A model generated the notes under the pieces. The model saw only the letters and a program-made list of their open reading frames with translations. It searched no databases and was not told the DNA's origin. Shown here in pieces: positions 1 to 11,054 of a DNA stretch of 64,000 nt (positions are counted from its first letter, which is position 1; every line of letters starts with the position of its first letter). The position numbers were made by a program, and so were the translations under genes. The stretch is from Calonectria ilicicola (Eukaryota > Ascomycota > Sordariomycetes > Hypocreales > Nectriaceae). The stretch spans positions 4,030,001 through 4,094,000 of the forward strand of contig CP085835.1 in NCBI GenBank assembly GCA_020809705.1. The letters are read 5' to 3'.

Positions 1-1
1 G

Positions 2-1306
2 AAACTGCAGCTCAAACCGTATTCCAAATCACCAGAGCACTTTATCAACATCGCAAAGTCAGCAAGGCTACGCCAACTTGTACGAGAAATAACTTGCGAT
101 ACACATGTAAATGAATATGAACTGCGCATTGGAGAAGTCATTACCATTGATTATTCTGTATATCAGGGCCGTCTGGGTCTCATGCAAGCACTTGACTACA
201 TCCGTTACTTTCATCGATTGGAAGTCTTTCAGCTACAGTTCAACGAACATTTCAGTTGGGCAGATGTTCCCGAACAACATCTTAGATATCAAATTCTTCT
301 AGCTATCTTTGATAGTTTTGCAGGGACTTGGTCTACGTCAACTCCAAATGAAATCTCCAACAGTGATGATGCGGTACACTGGTTCTCTCGGCGCAGCAGG
401 GATTTGCCATTCAACGAGGCACATGGCATGCCTGAAACAACAACCCCAATTCATCTCCATACGTTATCCATTCGGAATCTTGGCTACATGGAGGGCCGAG
501 ATATGGCAAATGCTAACTCACTCAGAACAGCCATTTGTTCAGGTCACCTGACCAATCTTCAAATTCACACTACAGATGCAACAACAGTTTTGGAAGATGA
601 AAACGGAATAGAAGAGACTGTTCATACAGACAGCCAGTCAAAATACGAATTCTACGAACGTCTTGAAAGGGTGTGGCTTTTTCCGCAAGCTATTGAGAAC
701 CTGAGAGCGTTGTCAGTAACTGCAGAAGAGTTATGGGGTTGGAGCCCGTATAAGGATATTCACAAATTCACAACAGGCAGAGATCTACCAAATCTCAAGG
801 CTCTTACCTTGGGAAATTACGTCTTCAGTTTCCAATGTCAGGTAGACTGGATAGGGTCCTTGAAACTTGAAAGCCTCTCTATCAATCGGTGTGCTGTTCT
901 ATTTCGAACATTTAATACGACACCAATAGAACGCAGCACAGTAGTCGTTGGACAGGATAAGGAAGGAAATGATATGATTTCCAAAGATTGCCCAACACCC
1001 GAGTGGTGGCATCGTTCTGCTGTCGGCTTAGAGCCCTCTCCGCTGCCACTTCGATGGCACTTGATCCTCAACCAATGGCGGACAACAATGACGGCGATGC
1101 GAAAATTCTCTATGGGTACTGGAGGGCTTGGTGACTTTAGATATGTCGACAATGTGGGCGAGACATTCTGCTACGAATTCAATGATGACGATGTACCGGG
1201 CCCATGGAATCACCACTTTGTCTTGGAGCCCAGAACCAGAAGTATTGACAAAGAAGCGTTGGACGGTTTTGTTACAGAGGTCGAATCACGCTCCAAAAGA
1301 TCTTGA
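2..1306 (+). CDS. F-box/LRR-like protein, 5'-truncated by window edge
   Basis: An open frame without stops runs in from the left edge and ends at a TGA at 1304-1306, so the gene is 5' partial; the ATG at 182 is internal, because similar-looking coding sequence precedes it in frame. The first residues (FINIAKSARLRQLVREI) and the later 'LPNLKALTLGNYVF' and 'LESLSIN' stretches resemble the leucine-rich C-terminal part of fungal F-box proteins. Those act as substrate adaptors of SCF ubiquitin ligases. The F-box itself, normally N-terminal, would lie outside the window. No signal peptide or membrane segment is visible. The family call rests on general resemblance only, and the substrate is unknown. 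Confidence 0.6.
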   Translation, partial: KLQLKPYSKSPEHFINIAKSARLRQLVREITCDTHVNEYELRIGEVITIDYSVYQGRLGLMQALDYIRYFHRLEVFQLQFNEHFSWADVPEQHLRYQILLAIFDSFAGTWSTSTPNEISNSDDAVHWFSRRSRDLPFNEAHGMPETTTPIHLHTLSIRNLGYMEGRDMANANSLRTAICSGHLTNLQIHTTDATTVLEDENGIEETVHTDSQSKYEFYERLERVWLFPQAIENLRALSVTAEELWGWSPYKDIHKFTTGRDLPNLKALTLGNYVFSFQCQVDWIGSLKLESLSINRCAVLFRTFNTTPIERSTVVVGQDKEGNDMISKDCPTPEWWHRSAVGLEPSPLPLRWHLILNQWRTTMTAMRKFSMGTGGLGDFRYVDNVGETFCYEFNDDDVPGPWNHHFVLEPRTRSIDKEALDGFVTEVESRSKRS

Positions 1307-1489
1307 AAATCAAGGATGGCATCACGGGAACAATTTAAACGATACATAGATGCCGTAAATTTGGTGTATTGATATTTATATAAAACCCATCCAAGCGAGC
1401 GTCGCGAAAGGAATCAGATGACTACTCTAAACATATACACAAGTAGCCAAACGCTTGTCAGAATCGATCAAGCGTAATCAAACAACCAT

Positions 1490-2221
1490 CTAAGGCAGGT
1501 TGACAGCAGGACCAGGAATGTCATAGCTGGTGAAGGACTCGTAAAGGTTGAAAAGAATACCGGGGTCCTCAGCCGTGTAAAAGCTGGTAAAGGCACCGCC
1601 TCCGGCCAGTGATCCCGAGCCGCTTCCGGTAACTTTGAGGTTGATACATTGAGGGTACGCCTGGGCGCCGTTGGCTTGACCAGCAGAGTGAAGAGCGATA
1701 ATTTCGTGGCGAAGGACATAGTTTCCTGGAGCCAGGTTGGAGGGAATATCAACGGTCCAGGAGAATCCGTTGTTCAGAAGCTCATCAGATGCCCATGTAC
1801 CAGGATTGGAGCCAGAGACCAGACCCTTTTCGGCAATCTTGGTCCACTTCAGGCTCGTCTTGTCGATACTGGCGAATTCACCACTCACGGGAGCCAGGTA
1901 ATCGATAACAGGTCCATGGTGGGATTCAGGCCAAGTGTTCCATGTCAAAGTGAGGGTGCTTCCGGCAGAAACGGTAGCCGCACTGGAAACTGGAGTTGCG
2001 CTTTTATGGCAAATGATGTCTCCCGAAGAGAATGCATCAGGTGCAACGAAACCATTGTCTTGGTTGCTCGCTGCCCAGCCGATGGCATCGGCAGGTGCAC
2101 TCCAGGGGAGACCTCCAGTGTATGTTTTCCCATCAGCTACGATTTGGGCAACATGTCCATGTGCGTTGACAGACGAGGCCAACATGGCAGCAGCGAGGGC
2201 GATGAACTTTGAGTTTGTCAT
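1490..2221 (-). CDS. AA9 (GH61) lytic polysaccharide monooxygenase, secreted
   Basis: Single-exon gene of 243 residues ending in TAG. The ATG at 2221 gives a clean 20-residue signal peptide ending in VNA, so the mature protein starts with His (HGHV). This N-terminal His is one half of the copper histidine brace of AA9 enzymes. The second brace His lies in [15 protein letters not shown], and the axial Tyr in [13 protein letters not shown]. Cysteines at DIICHK and YPQC fit the conserved disulfide. There is no C-terminal carbohydrate-binding module or linker. Family knowledge: these copper enzymes oxidatively cleave cellulose or related glucans outside the cell. The frame stays open 57 codons upstream of the chosen start, but that extension is low complexity and would destroy the signal peptide. 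A TATA box lies about 175 bp upstream. Confidence 0.93.
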   Translation of the reverse strand: MTNSKFIALAAAMLASSVNAHGHVAQIVADGKTYTGGLPWSAPADAIGWAASNQDNGFVAPDAFSSGDIICHKSATPVSSAATVSAGSTLTLTWNTWPESHHGPVIDYLAPVSGEFASIDKTSLKWTKIAEKGLVSGSNPGTWASDELLNNGFSWTVDIPSNLAPGNYVLRHEIIALHSAGQANGAQAYPQCINLKVTGSGSGSLAGGGAFTSFYTAEDPGILFNLYESFTSYDIPGPAVNLP

Positions 2222-2396
2222 GTTGAGGATGTAATGAGGCGTTTGACTACTTGTAGTCGAAGTTGGTCCGTCTAGCGGTAAAAAAAGATGGAATGGATGG
2301 AATAAGTGAATGAATTCCGTCCAGCGGTGAAAGACGAAGAGAATGAATGAATCGATGGTGGTCGTCCTTTCAGAAATTCTGCTCAACATCAAAGGG

Positions 2397-2404
2397 TTTA
2401 TATA
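2397..2404 (-). promoter_or_regulatory. TATA box of the AA9 gene
   Basis: TATATAAA on the minus strand, about 175 bp upstream of the AA9 start codon. The position is plausible for a strong inducible promoter with a long 5' leader. Confidence 0.5.
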
Positions 2405-5237
2405 CCGCTGGTCATGTAGAACTCATGTCGTCCTTGGGGAGCAACATGGCCAAGGACTGATTCACAGACTATCCCCGATCGGATGAAACCTCCGAATCAT
2501 CCAATGCGTACGAATCATCCCAAGTCGTTACCCGCGTGTTCATTGGTGACAAGAACAGCACATGCCACGTCGAAACATTAAAACTATTGCCCGTCTCCTT
2601 TAAGCTTAAAATCCACCAATTGAGGAATTCGGCGATGATAGAATGGCCGGGGAACACCCTGAATATTGCGGGTCATGTTACTCCGGCAATACACTCTAAA
2701 CCCGGGATGCAGACCAATTTCTCCGGGCGCGTGGGTCGCATTTGCAGATCTTGGCTTGTTTCGCGTTCAGGGTCAACCATGGAGATGCAAAACAGGGGGA
2801 GCGGGCCACCCGAAATCTAGACGAACAAATCCTGCGATTTAGAGCAACTGGACAGGAATTAACGCGATACCTTAGTGCAACGATTTCGAGCCAGGTTGCA
2901 CAGGCGAGGTAAAATGGACCTGTCGCCTGCGTGAGTGGAAACGAGAAGGTGATGGAGGGTATGATGCATGTTGGATAGCGCGAGCAATCCCAGAATGAGT
3001 TTCCTACACTAAAAAGTAAAATATTCCGGTTTTTAAACCTGAGGACAGAAAAACATCGAGGGTTCCTCTATACTTGGCATCTTCGGAAAAAGTCGATCCT
3101 GATCCCCCAAAGAGACGTGGTCGTCTACTAACCCGTCAACTTGTGAGTGATAAAACATTAAATCTAAGGTTATTTCAAGGCCTAATTGGCTGTCAGGCAG
3201 TGTGGCTCCCTTCTTGCTCTTTTTTTTTTCGCCGATTCTGAAACAGGAACAGCCACGCGGGACAAGGATTTACGGCAGCCGGGGAGCAACAGATTCTCGT
3301 CCCTGGATGGCGTTTCTTGAAACACTTAGTATCCCAGATGCAACCCCGGAAAACAGGGCCGCAAGACCGAGGTGTCCCTGTAAACTAGTAAAGCGTTGAT
3401 GTCATTTGGTTGCATTTTATGCCGTCCAAAACATGACGAGTTTGGCTTGGCACGCCTGAGAAAGCGGATCCTGCCCTTGTGATGCCAGAAGGGGAGCATT
3501 GGTTCTTCACACGGTTGGTGAGATCCATTTTCTACTCATGATATGTCCCTAGAAAATTTCAGGGGCTTCCGGCGAGTGACACGATTCTTTGCGTACCAAA
3601 CGGGCTGGGGACTTCGATTTCTCAAAAGCAAAATAATACTTGATCCGTCATACATTATTCCAAGACCAAAGCCCTTTTGAGAAATGACAAAGATGGAGCT
3701 TTCATGCCAAGTTATTTATGATTCATAAGCCACCTAACATGCGACCAAATAAAGATTCTCCCATGTTTGCAACGGACCCAGGTGCTGACACCAAGCTGGC
3801 TTGGGTCGGAGTACGATCCAATTGGCCGCTCAAAGCTGATGGATGGGCCAGAGTGGGGAGGGCCATGGGGACTGGCCAATAAATGGACCCGTTATTAGCT
3901 GATACAATTTGCACGTTTGGGAACCATGCAACACTTGAACAAGAAGATTATTCACATCCTTTGAGTTGTGACAGAAAGTGAGAGGTCTAGAAAATAGCAC
4001 GATTGATATTTAGGGTGTTTCGAAGCATGGAGGTGCAGAAGCCGCTTAATAGACCGGATCGGCAACCATATTCCAACTTCCATGCATCGTAAATGTGGCA
4101 GCGAATGGCTTCAATGTTGGCATTCTCAAACAAGTAGATTACTCGGTATCTGATTCGTAAGGGAAAAAACCCCTTCGAAAAAATAAACAAGTTATTACTA
4201 CATTTATAAATTACAAAATAAGCATTACTACCGGGCCTTCCGTCTGATGGGAATGCCAATTGATAAGTAGGGTTGGCATCTAGGGTAGGTCTTTGTCTCA
4301 ACTGAAACTGTCCACCCAAAGGCTGCGCTGGACCCTCGGCATCTCGCAGGGGCACAGGCCAGGGGATGAGGACCCTTTTTTTTTTTGCAACTATTGAACG
4401 CCTTGCCGCAGAACACCAAATCATGTTTGGCCGTGGCTCAAGTAAAATTACCAAGCGAGCGCCACACCGTCTTGGTTGCATCTCCGCCAGCGTGTGATGA
4501 GAACCACACAAGACAGGCACACAGGGCAGCCTGACTGGAGGCCTGTTAGTGAGGACTACGCCCTATGATGTACCTCGCACCGTGTTGAGTTGTGGTGAAA
4601 ATTTACAGTTCACTCTGAGGTCTTGCTTTGGCCAGTCAGCACCCTGCTTTTAGGTGTCACATTTATCCATTTACGCGCTGGCGCTAAACGAAGCAGGATA
4701 AGCCGGGCCGCCACAGAATTCCCCAATGAATTCGATTGATGATTCTCTGAAGACTGGATTCAGGCATCGAGTTCTGTGACATTTGGATGAAGCGATTAAA
4801 ATAATCAGCCTAATCATGTGTTTTTCCTGTCGCTACATGACCTTTGAGGAATGGAGTCGCGAGTCATCCGCATTTGTTTTTTTGCCGGCTTGAACCTCAG
4901 CGACGCCTCTTGACAAGGCACATAGAGTGAGCTGAACCATGGGCGTTGCGCCATCAGGGGTGGCTTGGGAAAAGTGGGGGATCTAGCAAGACGCCAACCA
5001 ATTATCACGAAGCTCAAGGCGAATAGTTTTCTTGGCCGATGGTGGACGGCACACCATCACGCTCAGCACGAACTGTTAGTGCTCTGCCTTATGACCCCAA
5101 CTTCTGTCCGTGGAAGAGGCTCTTTTTTATAAGGCTCATCTTTTTCGTCCTCGATCAATATCGCGTGCTAAATGTTAAAGTGTGCTGCTTAATTGAAATC
5201 CTTGTTCCCGCTTACTCCATTGTTTCCAACTGCAATC
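2405..5237. other. 2.8-kb intergenic region
   Basis: Between the divergent AA9 and membrane-protein genes I see no supportable gene. Open frames here are short and of random composition. A T-rich run lies at about 3224-3233 and another at about 4376-4386. The AA9 promoter and the upstream region of the membrane-protein gene must lie within it. Confidence 0.6.
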
Positions 5238-6175
5238 ATGGCTGACCATTTGCCATTTGATTGGTACATTCGCCCGACGGACCCCGACATTGTGTGTCCG
5301 TCACCGTCTCGCATTCTGGGTACTTTCGCCATTATCAACGGTGTCGTCTCGCTTTTCTCTATTTTGGCCGGCCACCATGATATTGTCAAGTTTGTCACGC
5401 GTGGTTGGCTTGGGGGAGATGGCAGTAACAAACCCTGGCGTTACATGTGCATCGTTCCCGTGCTTCTACAGCTCTTTGCAAACTTCATTATCGCGCATAT
5501 AATGAAGAGTGCACCAGGATATGATGCCCATTACGCCTCTTGGGAGCTCATGCTATTCTACACAGCCCGACCCCGGCTAACATTTTTCGGACTGGCAGTG
5601 GCCTCCCTTTTCCCAAAAACAAGAAAAGATTATCAAAAAGTATCGCCAAATGAAGAAAATCACATGCAGCCTTGGACTTCCAGCTGCATCTCCAACATGA
5701 TTGGCGAAGTTCTGCTCCAATTAATTGCCCTGTACATCATGGGCACCACGGTGCGCTATGGAGTAGAGAACAACTACTACATCTTCCGATCGCCCGAGTA
5801 CGAATCTCTCGGCCACTTTACTCATGTATTTTACGGTGGTGCATTGTACTACCTGATCGCTGGCGTCTTCTTTCTCGGTGTCGCTCTCAAGTCGCTCTAC
5901 AAAATCGACATACAAAATTACCCCAATGACAAGAAAACATCCATCACATGTGCGATAGTTATTCTGATTACGACCTGGCTAGGAAGCTGGCTGTTTTGGG
6001 CAGGCTTTGTCTTTTCAGCCGGAAACAAGTGAGTACCAACTGATTACCCCTTCCAACCCGTCTCAGCCCTCTGACTGTGGTTTAAAATAGTTATTGTCCA
6101 CCAAACCTTATCAGCCACGCAGTAGTATGGTCTCTCTTTAGTTCCATTGGTATTTTCCTTGGCGTCGGACCATAG
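5238..6175 (+). CDS. Multi-pass membrane protein, fungal family of unknown function
   Basis: Two exons, 5238-6028 and 6091-6175, encode 291 residues. The 62-bp intron has a GTGAGT donor, a CTGAC branch site and an AATAG acceptor. Splicing joins AA to T, giving ...AGNNYCPPNLISHAVVW..., a hydrophobic continuation that ends at TAG. Without splicing the protein would stop directly after the donor. The start at 5238 (ATG, MADHLPFDWYI) is preferred because the upstream in-frame extension has no ATG. About six hydrophobic segments are visible, around residues 30-50, 75-95, 110-125, 155-175, 200-220 and 240-262, with the last one after the splice. The NYCPP motif and overall plan match a fungal-only family with no assigned function that I know of. 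Confidence 0.85.
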
Positions 6176-6747
6176 CACCACCGCATGCTAGGGATTTTGG
6201 AGTTGGAATGTAATTTTGTGTATCGGTCATCCATCGGAGTTTGGACAAAAAAATACCATTTAGGGATGGGACATACAGTTTTGTAATTGGCGTTGGTCTT
6301 TTTTATTTCTAAAGTATACCCGCTATGAAATTTGTGTAATACAAGATATCGATTTTTTGCTGTTATGTAGCTTGTCGTGGTTGACTGAATCTGCATTGAC
6401 CTGTTCACCGCTGGTATTTGATAGCTACAATGTTGGACAGAAAGTCTTGTATAGAAACTCAAAGTTGATGGAAAGTCAGGAGAAATGAATTAGAGCCTTG
6501 ATAGAGTAATTGCTTAGCGGTTGGTTGCAAATAGACAGCGTTGCATGAAATCTAGGCATAATCAATATTCCCTTTACTGTTAAGCATAATTGGAATCATA
6601 ATTTCTGAGGGCTATTAAATCAATTGAATCTATTAAATATCCGAAGTGAACATTATCGTGATCTTGAACGACCACTATCTAATCATCTCATTTTGTCCTT
6701 TCCTCAATACACTGGCGCAAACATGAAATCAGATCTGGTTCCAAAAA

Positions 6748-7314
6748 TTATTTTCGCTCAGTGTAAGTGCAGCTGTTAGGCTTGCTGATGGTGACGAGCT
6801 CAGAAGTGAGAGCAAGGCAGTTCTTGTTACCGCCGGGGTTGGGGTTGCCAGTGTTTACCCAGATGGACCAGGAGTTGCTGATAGCACCGGGGCAAGCAAG
6901 GAGAGCAGCACCATTGAAAGCTAGGTAACCGCCCTTCTCAATAGTCCAACCCTTGGTCTGGAAGTGGGCGGGTAAGGTTGTGCTAGTGGTGTACTGAAAA
7001 ACACCTTGACCCATGCCGGAAAGATCAGCAAAAGCTCGCTGGCGGGTTCCAGACTTCTTGTAGAGGAAGAGCTCGCCATTTTCAATCTGGAAAGTGGCTG
7101 CGTTGTCTGATTTGGCGTCACATGTTGCCTTTTGGTCGGGCAGGTTCAGGTAAAACTGGTTCCTCGCAGCCTGGATCTTTGCTGGCTTGAGGTGAGAGTT
7201 GGGAGCAGGAACCGCCTTGATTTCGAAAGTCACAGACTTGGAGGAAGCGGAGGGAGCCGCAGAGACGAGGCCAGTGGCCAAAAGAGGGGCGAGAAGGAGG
7301 CTCTTGATCTGCAT
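6748..7314 (-). CDS. PhiA-like small secreted cell-wall protein (copy 1)
   Basis: Single exon, 188 residues. The ATG at 7314 opens a signal peptide (MQIKSLLLAPLLATGLVSAAP). The body shares its order of features with the gene at 31420-32074: 'F/N..LPxxxA(S/T)CD' in the first half, 'ELFLYK' in the centre, 'D.SGMGQG', 'G(Y/F)LA', a Cys-Pro pair, a Trp pair around W.(I/L)WVN, and a C-terminal 'CxYT'. This is the plan of fungal PhiA/IgE-binding-like cell-wall proteins, which in Aspergillus are linked to phialide development. The four cysteines probably form disulfides. The frame is open 45 codons upstream, but that stretch lacks a signal peptide. The developmental role is inferred from the family. 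Confidence 0.75.
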   Translation of the reverse strand: MQIKSLLLAPLLATGLVSAAPSASSKSVTFEIKAVPAPNSHLKPAKIQAARNQFYLNLPDQKATCDAKSDNAATFQIENGELFLYKKSGTRQRAFADLSGMGQGVFQYTTSTTLPAHFQTKGWTIEKGGYLAFNGAALLACPGAISNSWSIWVNTGNPNPGGNKNCLALTSELVTISKPNSCTYTERK

Positions 7315-7451
7315 TGCGACGGTGTTTTTGATAATGGAAGGGAGGTGGAATCTGAAGTGTAGCTTGCTGCTTGCTGTTTGCTGCTTGGTGATTGTTGATG
7401 GAGTTGATGAGATGATGATTTTGGAAATGCAACACAGAAGAATGTCCATCG

Positions 7452-7458
7452 TTTATAT
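7452..7458 (-). promoter_or_regulatory. TATA-like box of PhiA-like copy 1
   Basis: ATATAAA on the minus strand, about 140 bp upstream of the ATG at 7314. It fits a highly expressed secreted-protein gene. Confidence 0.4.
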
Positions 7459-8655
7459 GAATTCCATATTGTAAACCACATCTCCTGAACCTGAGCTTCA
7501 TTGACCTCGTCAATAGGCCCTACATCAGTTAGCCAGTCTAATTGACGAGCGAAGCGTGGCGCCAAAGGCCCGCCGCCATAAGCGGCCATGTGTTGATGAG
7601 TGACTGCATCAGCCACAGGTCCCCGAGACTGGAAGCTGTGATGTTTGGATACCGTGGCTAGGGTCTAGACTCTGGCAAGGCGGTCTAGTTGATGTGGCGC
7701 TGCTGCGAGGCCAGAAAGAGATGCCGAAGATCCGAGAATGCCCTGCGGATTGGCGGGAAACCATCTAGGGCTGAGGCGCTGTCCGAGCTGGCCCGGAACG
7801 AGTTTGCCGAGTAAAATAACCTCATTCTAAAATTAGTACTAGCTTCGGGGTGTCCCTTTTAGCTTGTAGCTGAGAAAAGCTTGGTTTCGTTTGACAGGTG
7901 GCTATGCTTAATCAACAGCTGTGTTGTGAATTTTGACTCGCTAGGTTTCGTATTAAATTCAATAATGGGATACTACCCGTGGGTCTTGGTACCCATGCTA
8001 GACTGACAAACACCCTGTTCAATGACCCCTCAAAAATGGCTGGCGAGCGGGCCTTTCTGTCTTTAGAGCAATGAAGTGGCTACTGGGAGTAGTCCATGAG
8101 CCCCCAACAATACGCGACATTCTCACTCACCACTTTGTTCATTCAAAATTGACCAAACATCAACTTCTAGAGCTGAATGGTGCACGCACGGGTTTTATCT
8201 AGCCTAATTGAAAGGAAGAGCAAAAAAACATACAACACTCGGCATTCGCTGGTCGTCACCGTCCCAACTACTACTCAAGCGCTCCTTAGCTTGACTCTGG
8301 GAGAGCAGACGGGATCCCGTATTCTCTAAGGGCTGTGGTCGTATGTGCTTTGAGGATCGGAGAGTTAGCCTTATATTGGCGATTTGGTAGGCAAGATCTT
8401 GATTTAGGTCTTGAGGTTTGTGATTTGAGATCACAGCTTTACTACAAAATATTTGGCCATTCTGGCTCTCCAGAATTGGATTTGATGAATAGCGTCTCAC
8501 CGTGTATAGTGAATAAATAACCATGAGTCGTAATTCCTAGTATCAAAGTCTATCTATAATGTCCCAACCTCCAAGTCAAAGCATGGATATTGTTCTGATC
8601 CCAGCTTACTCGTCCCAATTTCTATACTCTTTATGAAGGATCAAAGTCTAAAAGT
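7459..8655. other. 1.2-kb intergenic region
   Basis: No supportable gene. Short open frames on both strands lack family signatures. It holds the upstream region of PhiA-like copy 1 and the 3' flank of the HET-C gene. Confidence 0.55.
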
Positions 8656-10705
8656 TTATATAAATACACGGCCAGTAAGCATACCAAACATACTCGTCAC
8701 CCCCCAAATCATGTACACAATGATTGCGTAGATGCAACTTCCAACGAGATGCGCCGCAGCCATGGGGTCCCTCACGCCCCTCTTTGCAGCGCCCAACGCC
8801 CACTTGGCGTCCTTCTTGGCCTCAACAATAGCCCACGTCAGCGGCGACGGCTTCCGCGGCCTCTGTTTCACTTTGGGCCTCGACCCGGGGAACTCGGCCG
8901 CGCCCTTCTTCCTCCCCTCTAGATCCTTTAGCGTGAGAGTGTGATCCTCGTGGGTACGAGCCCTGACACTCTCCCTGGTTAGCTTGCTGCGGATCTTGTT
9001 TTTTTCTTCCGTGCTGTTGTCCTCCCACCATCCGCGGACTGCGTCGAACATGTACTTCTGAATGTCCGTCTTCTTTCGGCCAGGAAATGCTGGATGATGC
9101 AGTACCAACAAAATTTCGTCGATTGTCTTGTCAGCATCCCGAAAGCCATCATCCCAACACTTTACAACTTGCTGAGTGGCCCAATTTGTCGTGACGGTTG
9201 CTACAAGTCCCGCAGGTTGGTTGAGAATGTTGTTGAAGTGATCTTTGGAGAGGTCCGAGTGGCTCGGGTCAGACCCATCGCCGTCCTGGTAAATCTCTGC
9301 CGATGTGGATTTGGCAGCCTCTGCATCCACTCGTTCCTTTGCGGCTCTCACAGCGTTACGCAGTTCCATGATGGAAGCTTCCATCATTAGGGAGAGATAT
9401 TTGAAAACGAGGTCGTGGGTGTACTTGCCCAATTGCGTGGTCGACTCTTCGGAGATTGGCTGTGCATCCTCTTGGGCGCTGCATTCTTGAAGCCACTTCT
9501 TTATTCTGTCATGGAGATAGAAAATGGGCTCGATGGATTGCCAGAGCAGATTTGCATCTACATTGCTCTCAGCTATACGCTTTTGCCCCTTGGTCGTGAC
9601 GGCAGATTCTTCCGCTTTTTGAAACAACTCTCCGACTGTTTCCAGATCCTTGAGCAGCGGGTCGTTGATGGGTGATTTGGATGCCAAGGCTGACAGGCTT
9701 TCGATGGCGGCTTTTAAAAGCTCGAATACTTGGTCAAAGGCCATTCCACCAATGTTGAGTTCCTGTAATATAATTAGCAAAATGCTTTCAAACAAGTGAA
9801 GCAAGCTCACTTACGCTTTCAAGATTCTCCAAGGACCCCTTGCATTGCAACACGGCCATATCGTCAGCTTCCCCGAGAAGACTGTGAAATATGTCAAGCA
9901 TTCCAAAGGTTCCAGTGACCAAGGGCGGCACCATTTTGCCCCGCAAACCTGGCGTCTTGACCCTGCAGGCATCTCCAACGAAGGGGAAGATGTCTTCCTC
10001 GCCCAACTCTCGTAAACAAAGCTCAGTGAAGTTGCTGTGTGCGGAAAAGTCTTCAAGTGTATGGAGAGCCGCTCCGAGATGAATGAAGGCTTCTTTCCTC
10101 GCGCTCGGGTCCTTCTTGAGACGGCCTAGCCGGATGCACTCTTCCAACTGTCGCCGAATGTAATCAGCAGATGTGTCCCAGCCGTTGCCAGAATTGGCAA
10201 TGTAATTCTTCATGCCCGTTTTGGGGTCAAACTCCAACTCCTTCGGATCCACCGGACCCCTCAACCGCGGATCAATATCCTTGGCATTATCGGCGTAGCC
10301 CTTGGGATTATCGATATGCTCGACATGGGTGTAGCAGCCAAGCCTTTCTCTGGTCACGTCGAACTCATCCGTGGCAAATCCAAACTCGAGAAAGGCCAGG
10401 ACGCTGACAATAGCACGCAGGGCTGGCTCGGGCACGTTCTCGAGGCAGGTCGTATCGATGACTTGTGAAAAGTCGCGAAGCCAGTTTCCAAAGTATATCT
10501 GGCGACGCTCAAGCGCAGAGAAGCGGTAGTGGGTGATGAAGCTGACGGGCAAGTAGCGGAGCACCTCGACGATATCGCCGTGGCGCCAGACGTAGCCATT
10601 GAAGTCGCTGGTGCCTGCGACCTCGCCCGCTCCAAACGCGGAGGCGTGGCCGGCAAAGGCCAGAAGCACTAGCAGGACCAGCAAGATGGTCGATCTGGAT
10701 GCCAT
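8656..10705 (-). CDS. het-c: HET-C family heterokaryon-incompatibility protein
   Basis: Two exons, 10705-9815 and 9762-8656, give 665 residues. The 52-bp intron has GTAAGT, a GCTAAT branch and TTACAG, in phase 0 between LES and ELN. The protein opens with a signal peptide (residues 1-23). It then shows the HET-C core: IYFGNWLRDFSQVID, HIDNPKGYADN, DPRLRGPV, TGMKNYIAN and LHTLEDFSAHSNFTEL. The second exon is Glu/Lys-rich and helical, and ends in a hydrophobic segment near the C-terminus (CIYAIIVYMIWGVTSMFGMLTG). Neurospora HET-C is longer, with a glycine-rich tail that is absent here. HET-C variants trigger cell death on fusion of unlike individuals. The next gene upstream on the same strand is a HET-domain gene, which supports a nonself-recognition role. 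Het-C homologs are also common outside incompatibility, so the function is inferred. Confidence 0.92.
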
Positions 10706-11054
10706 TTCAAGGATTGATTGTCGCGTTGATGTGGACTGAGAGCGCTGCTCAGACCTCAGAGCTCAACTACCAGTGGCTGGCACCCAAGTCGATGATGTCA
10801 GCGGCCCATCTGACCAATCATTCGTGGTCACGATCCACAGTTTTGCTCTCTCATCCAATCAGGTGCGTGATGGCTGCACGCGTTTTCAGGTGAGCACAAT
10901 CATGTGAAAGCCCGCTATTTTTCACTTGAGACATTGGTCATCAGACCAGACAACATGTCATCAGTGCTGACGAGTCACATCTACGTTATCCAATTTATTT
11001 ATTTATTTTTTATGCTTCTTTCATATCTTCTATTTGAGGTTTCCAACCTCGCTT

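Noticed and set aside
3987..4520. 177-codon open frame in the large intergenic region
   Set aside because: Composition is random, with Ile/Lys-rich AT stretches and no signal peptide or motif; an overlapping frame is equally open.
6091..6462. Antisense open frame of 123 codons
   Set aside because: It overlaps the second exon of the membrane-protein gene on the opposite strand and has random composition.
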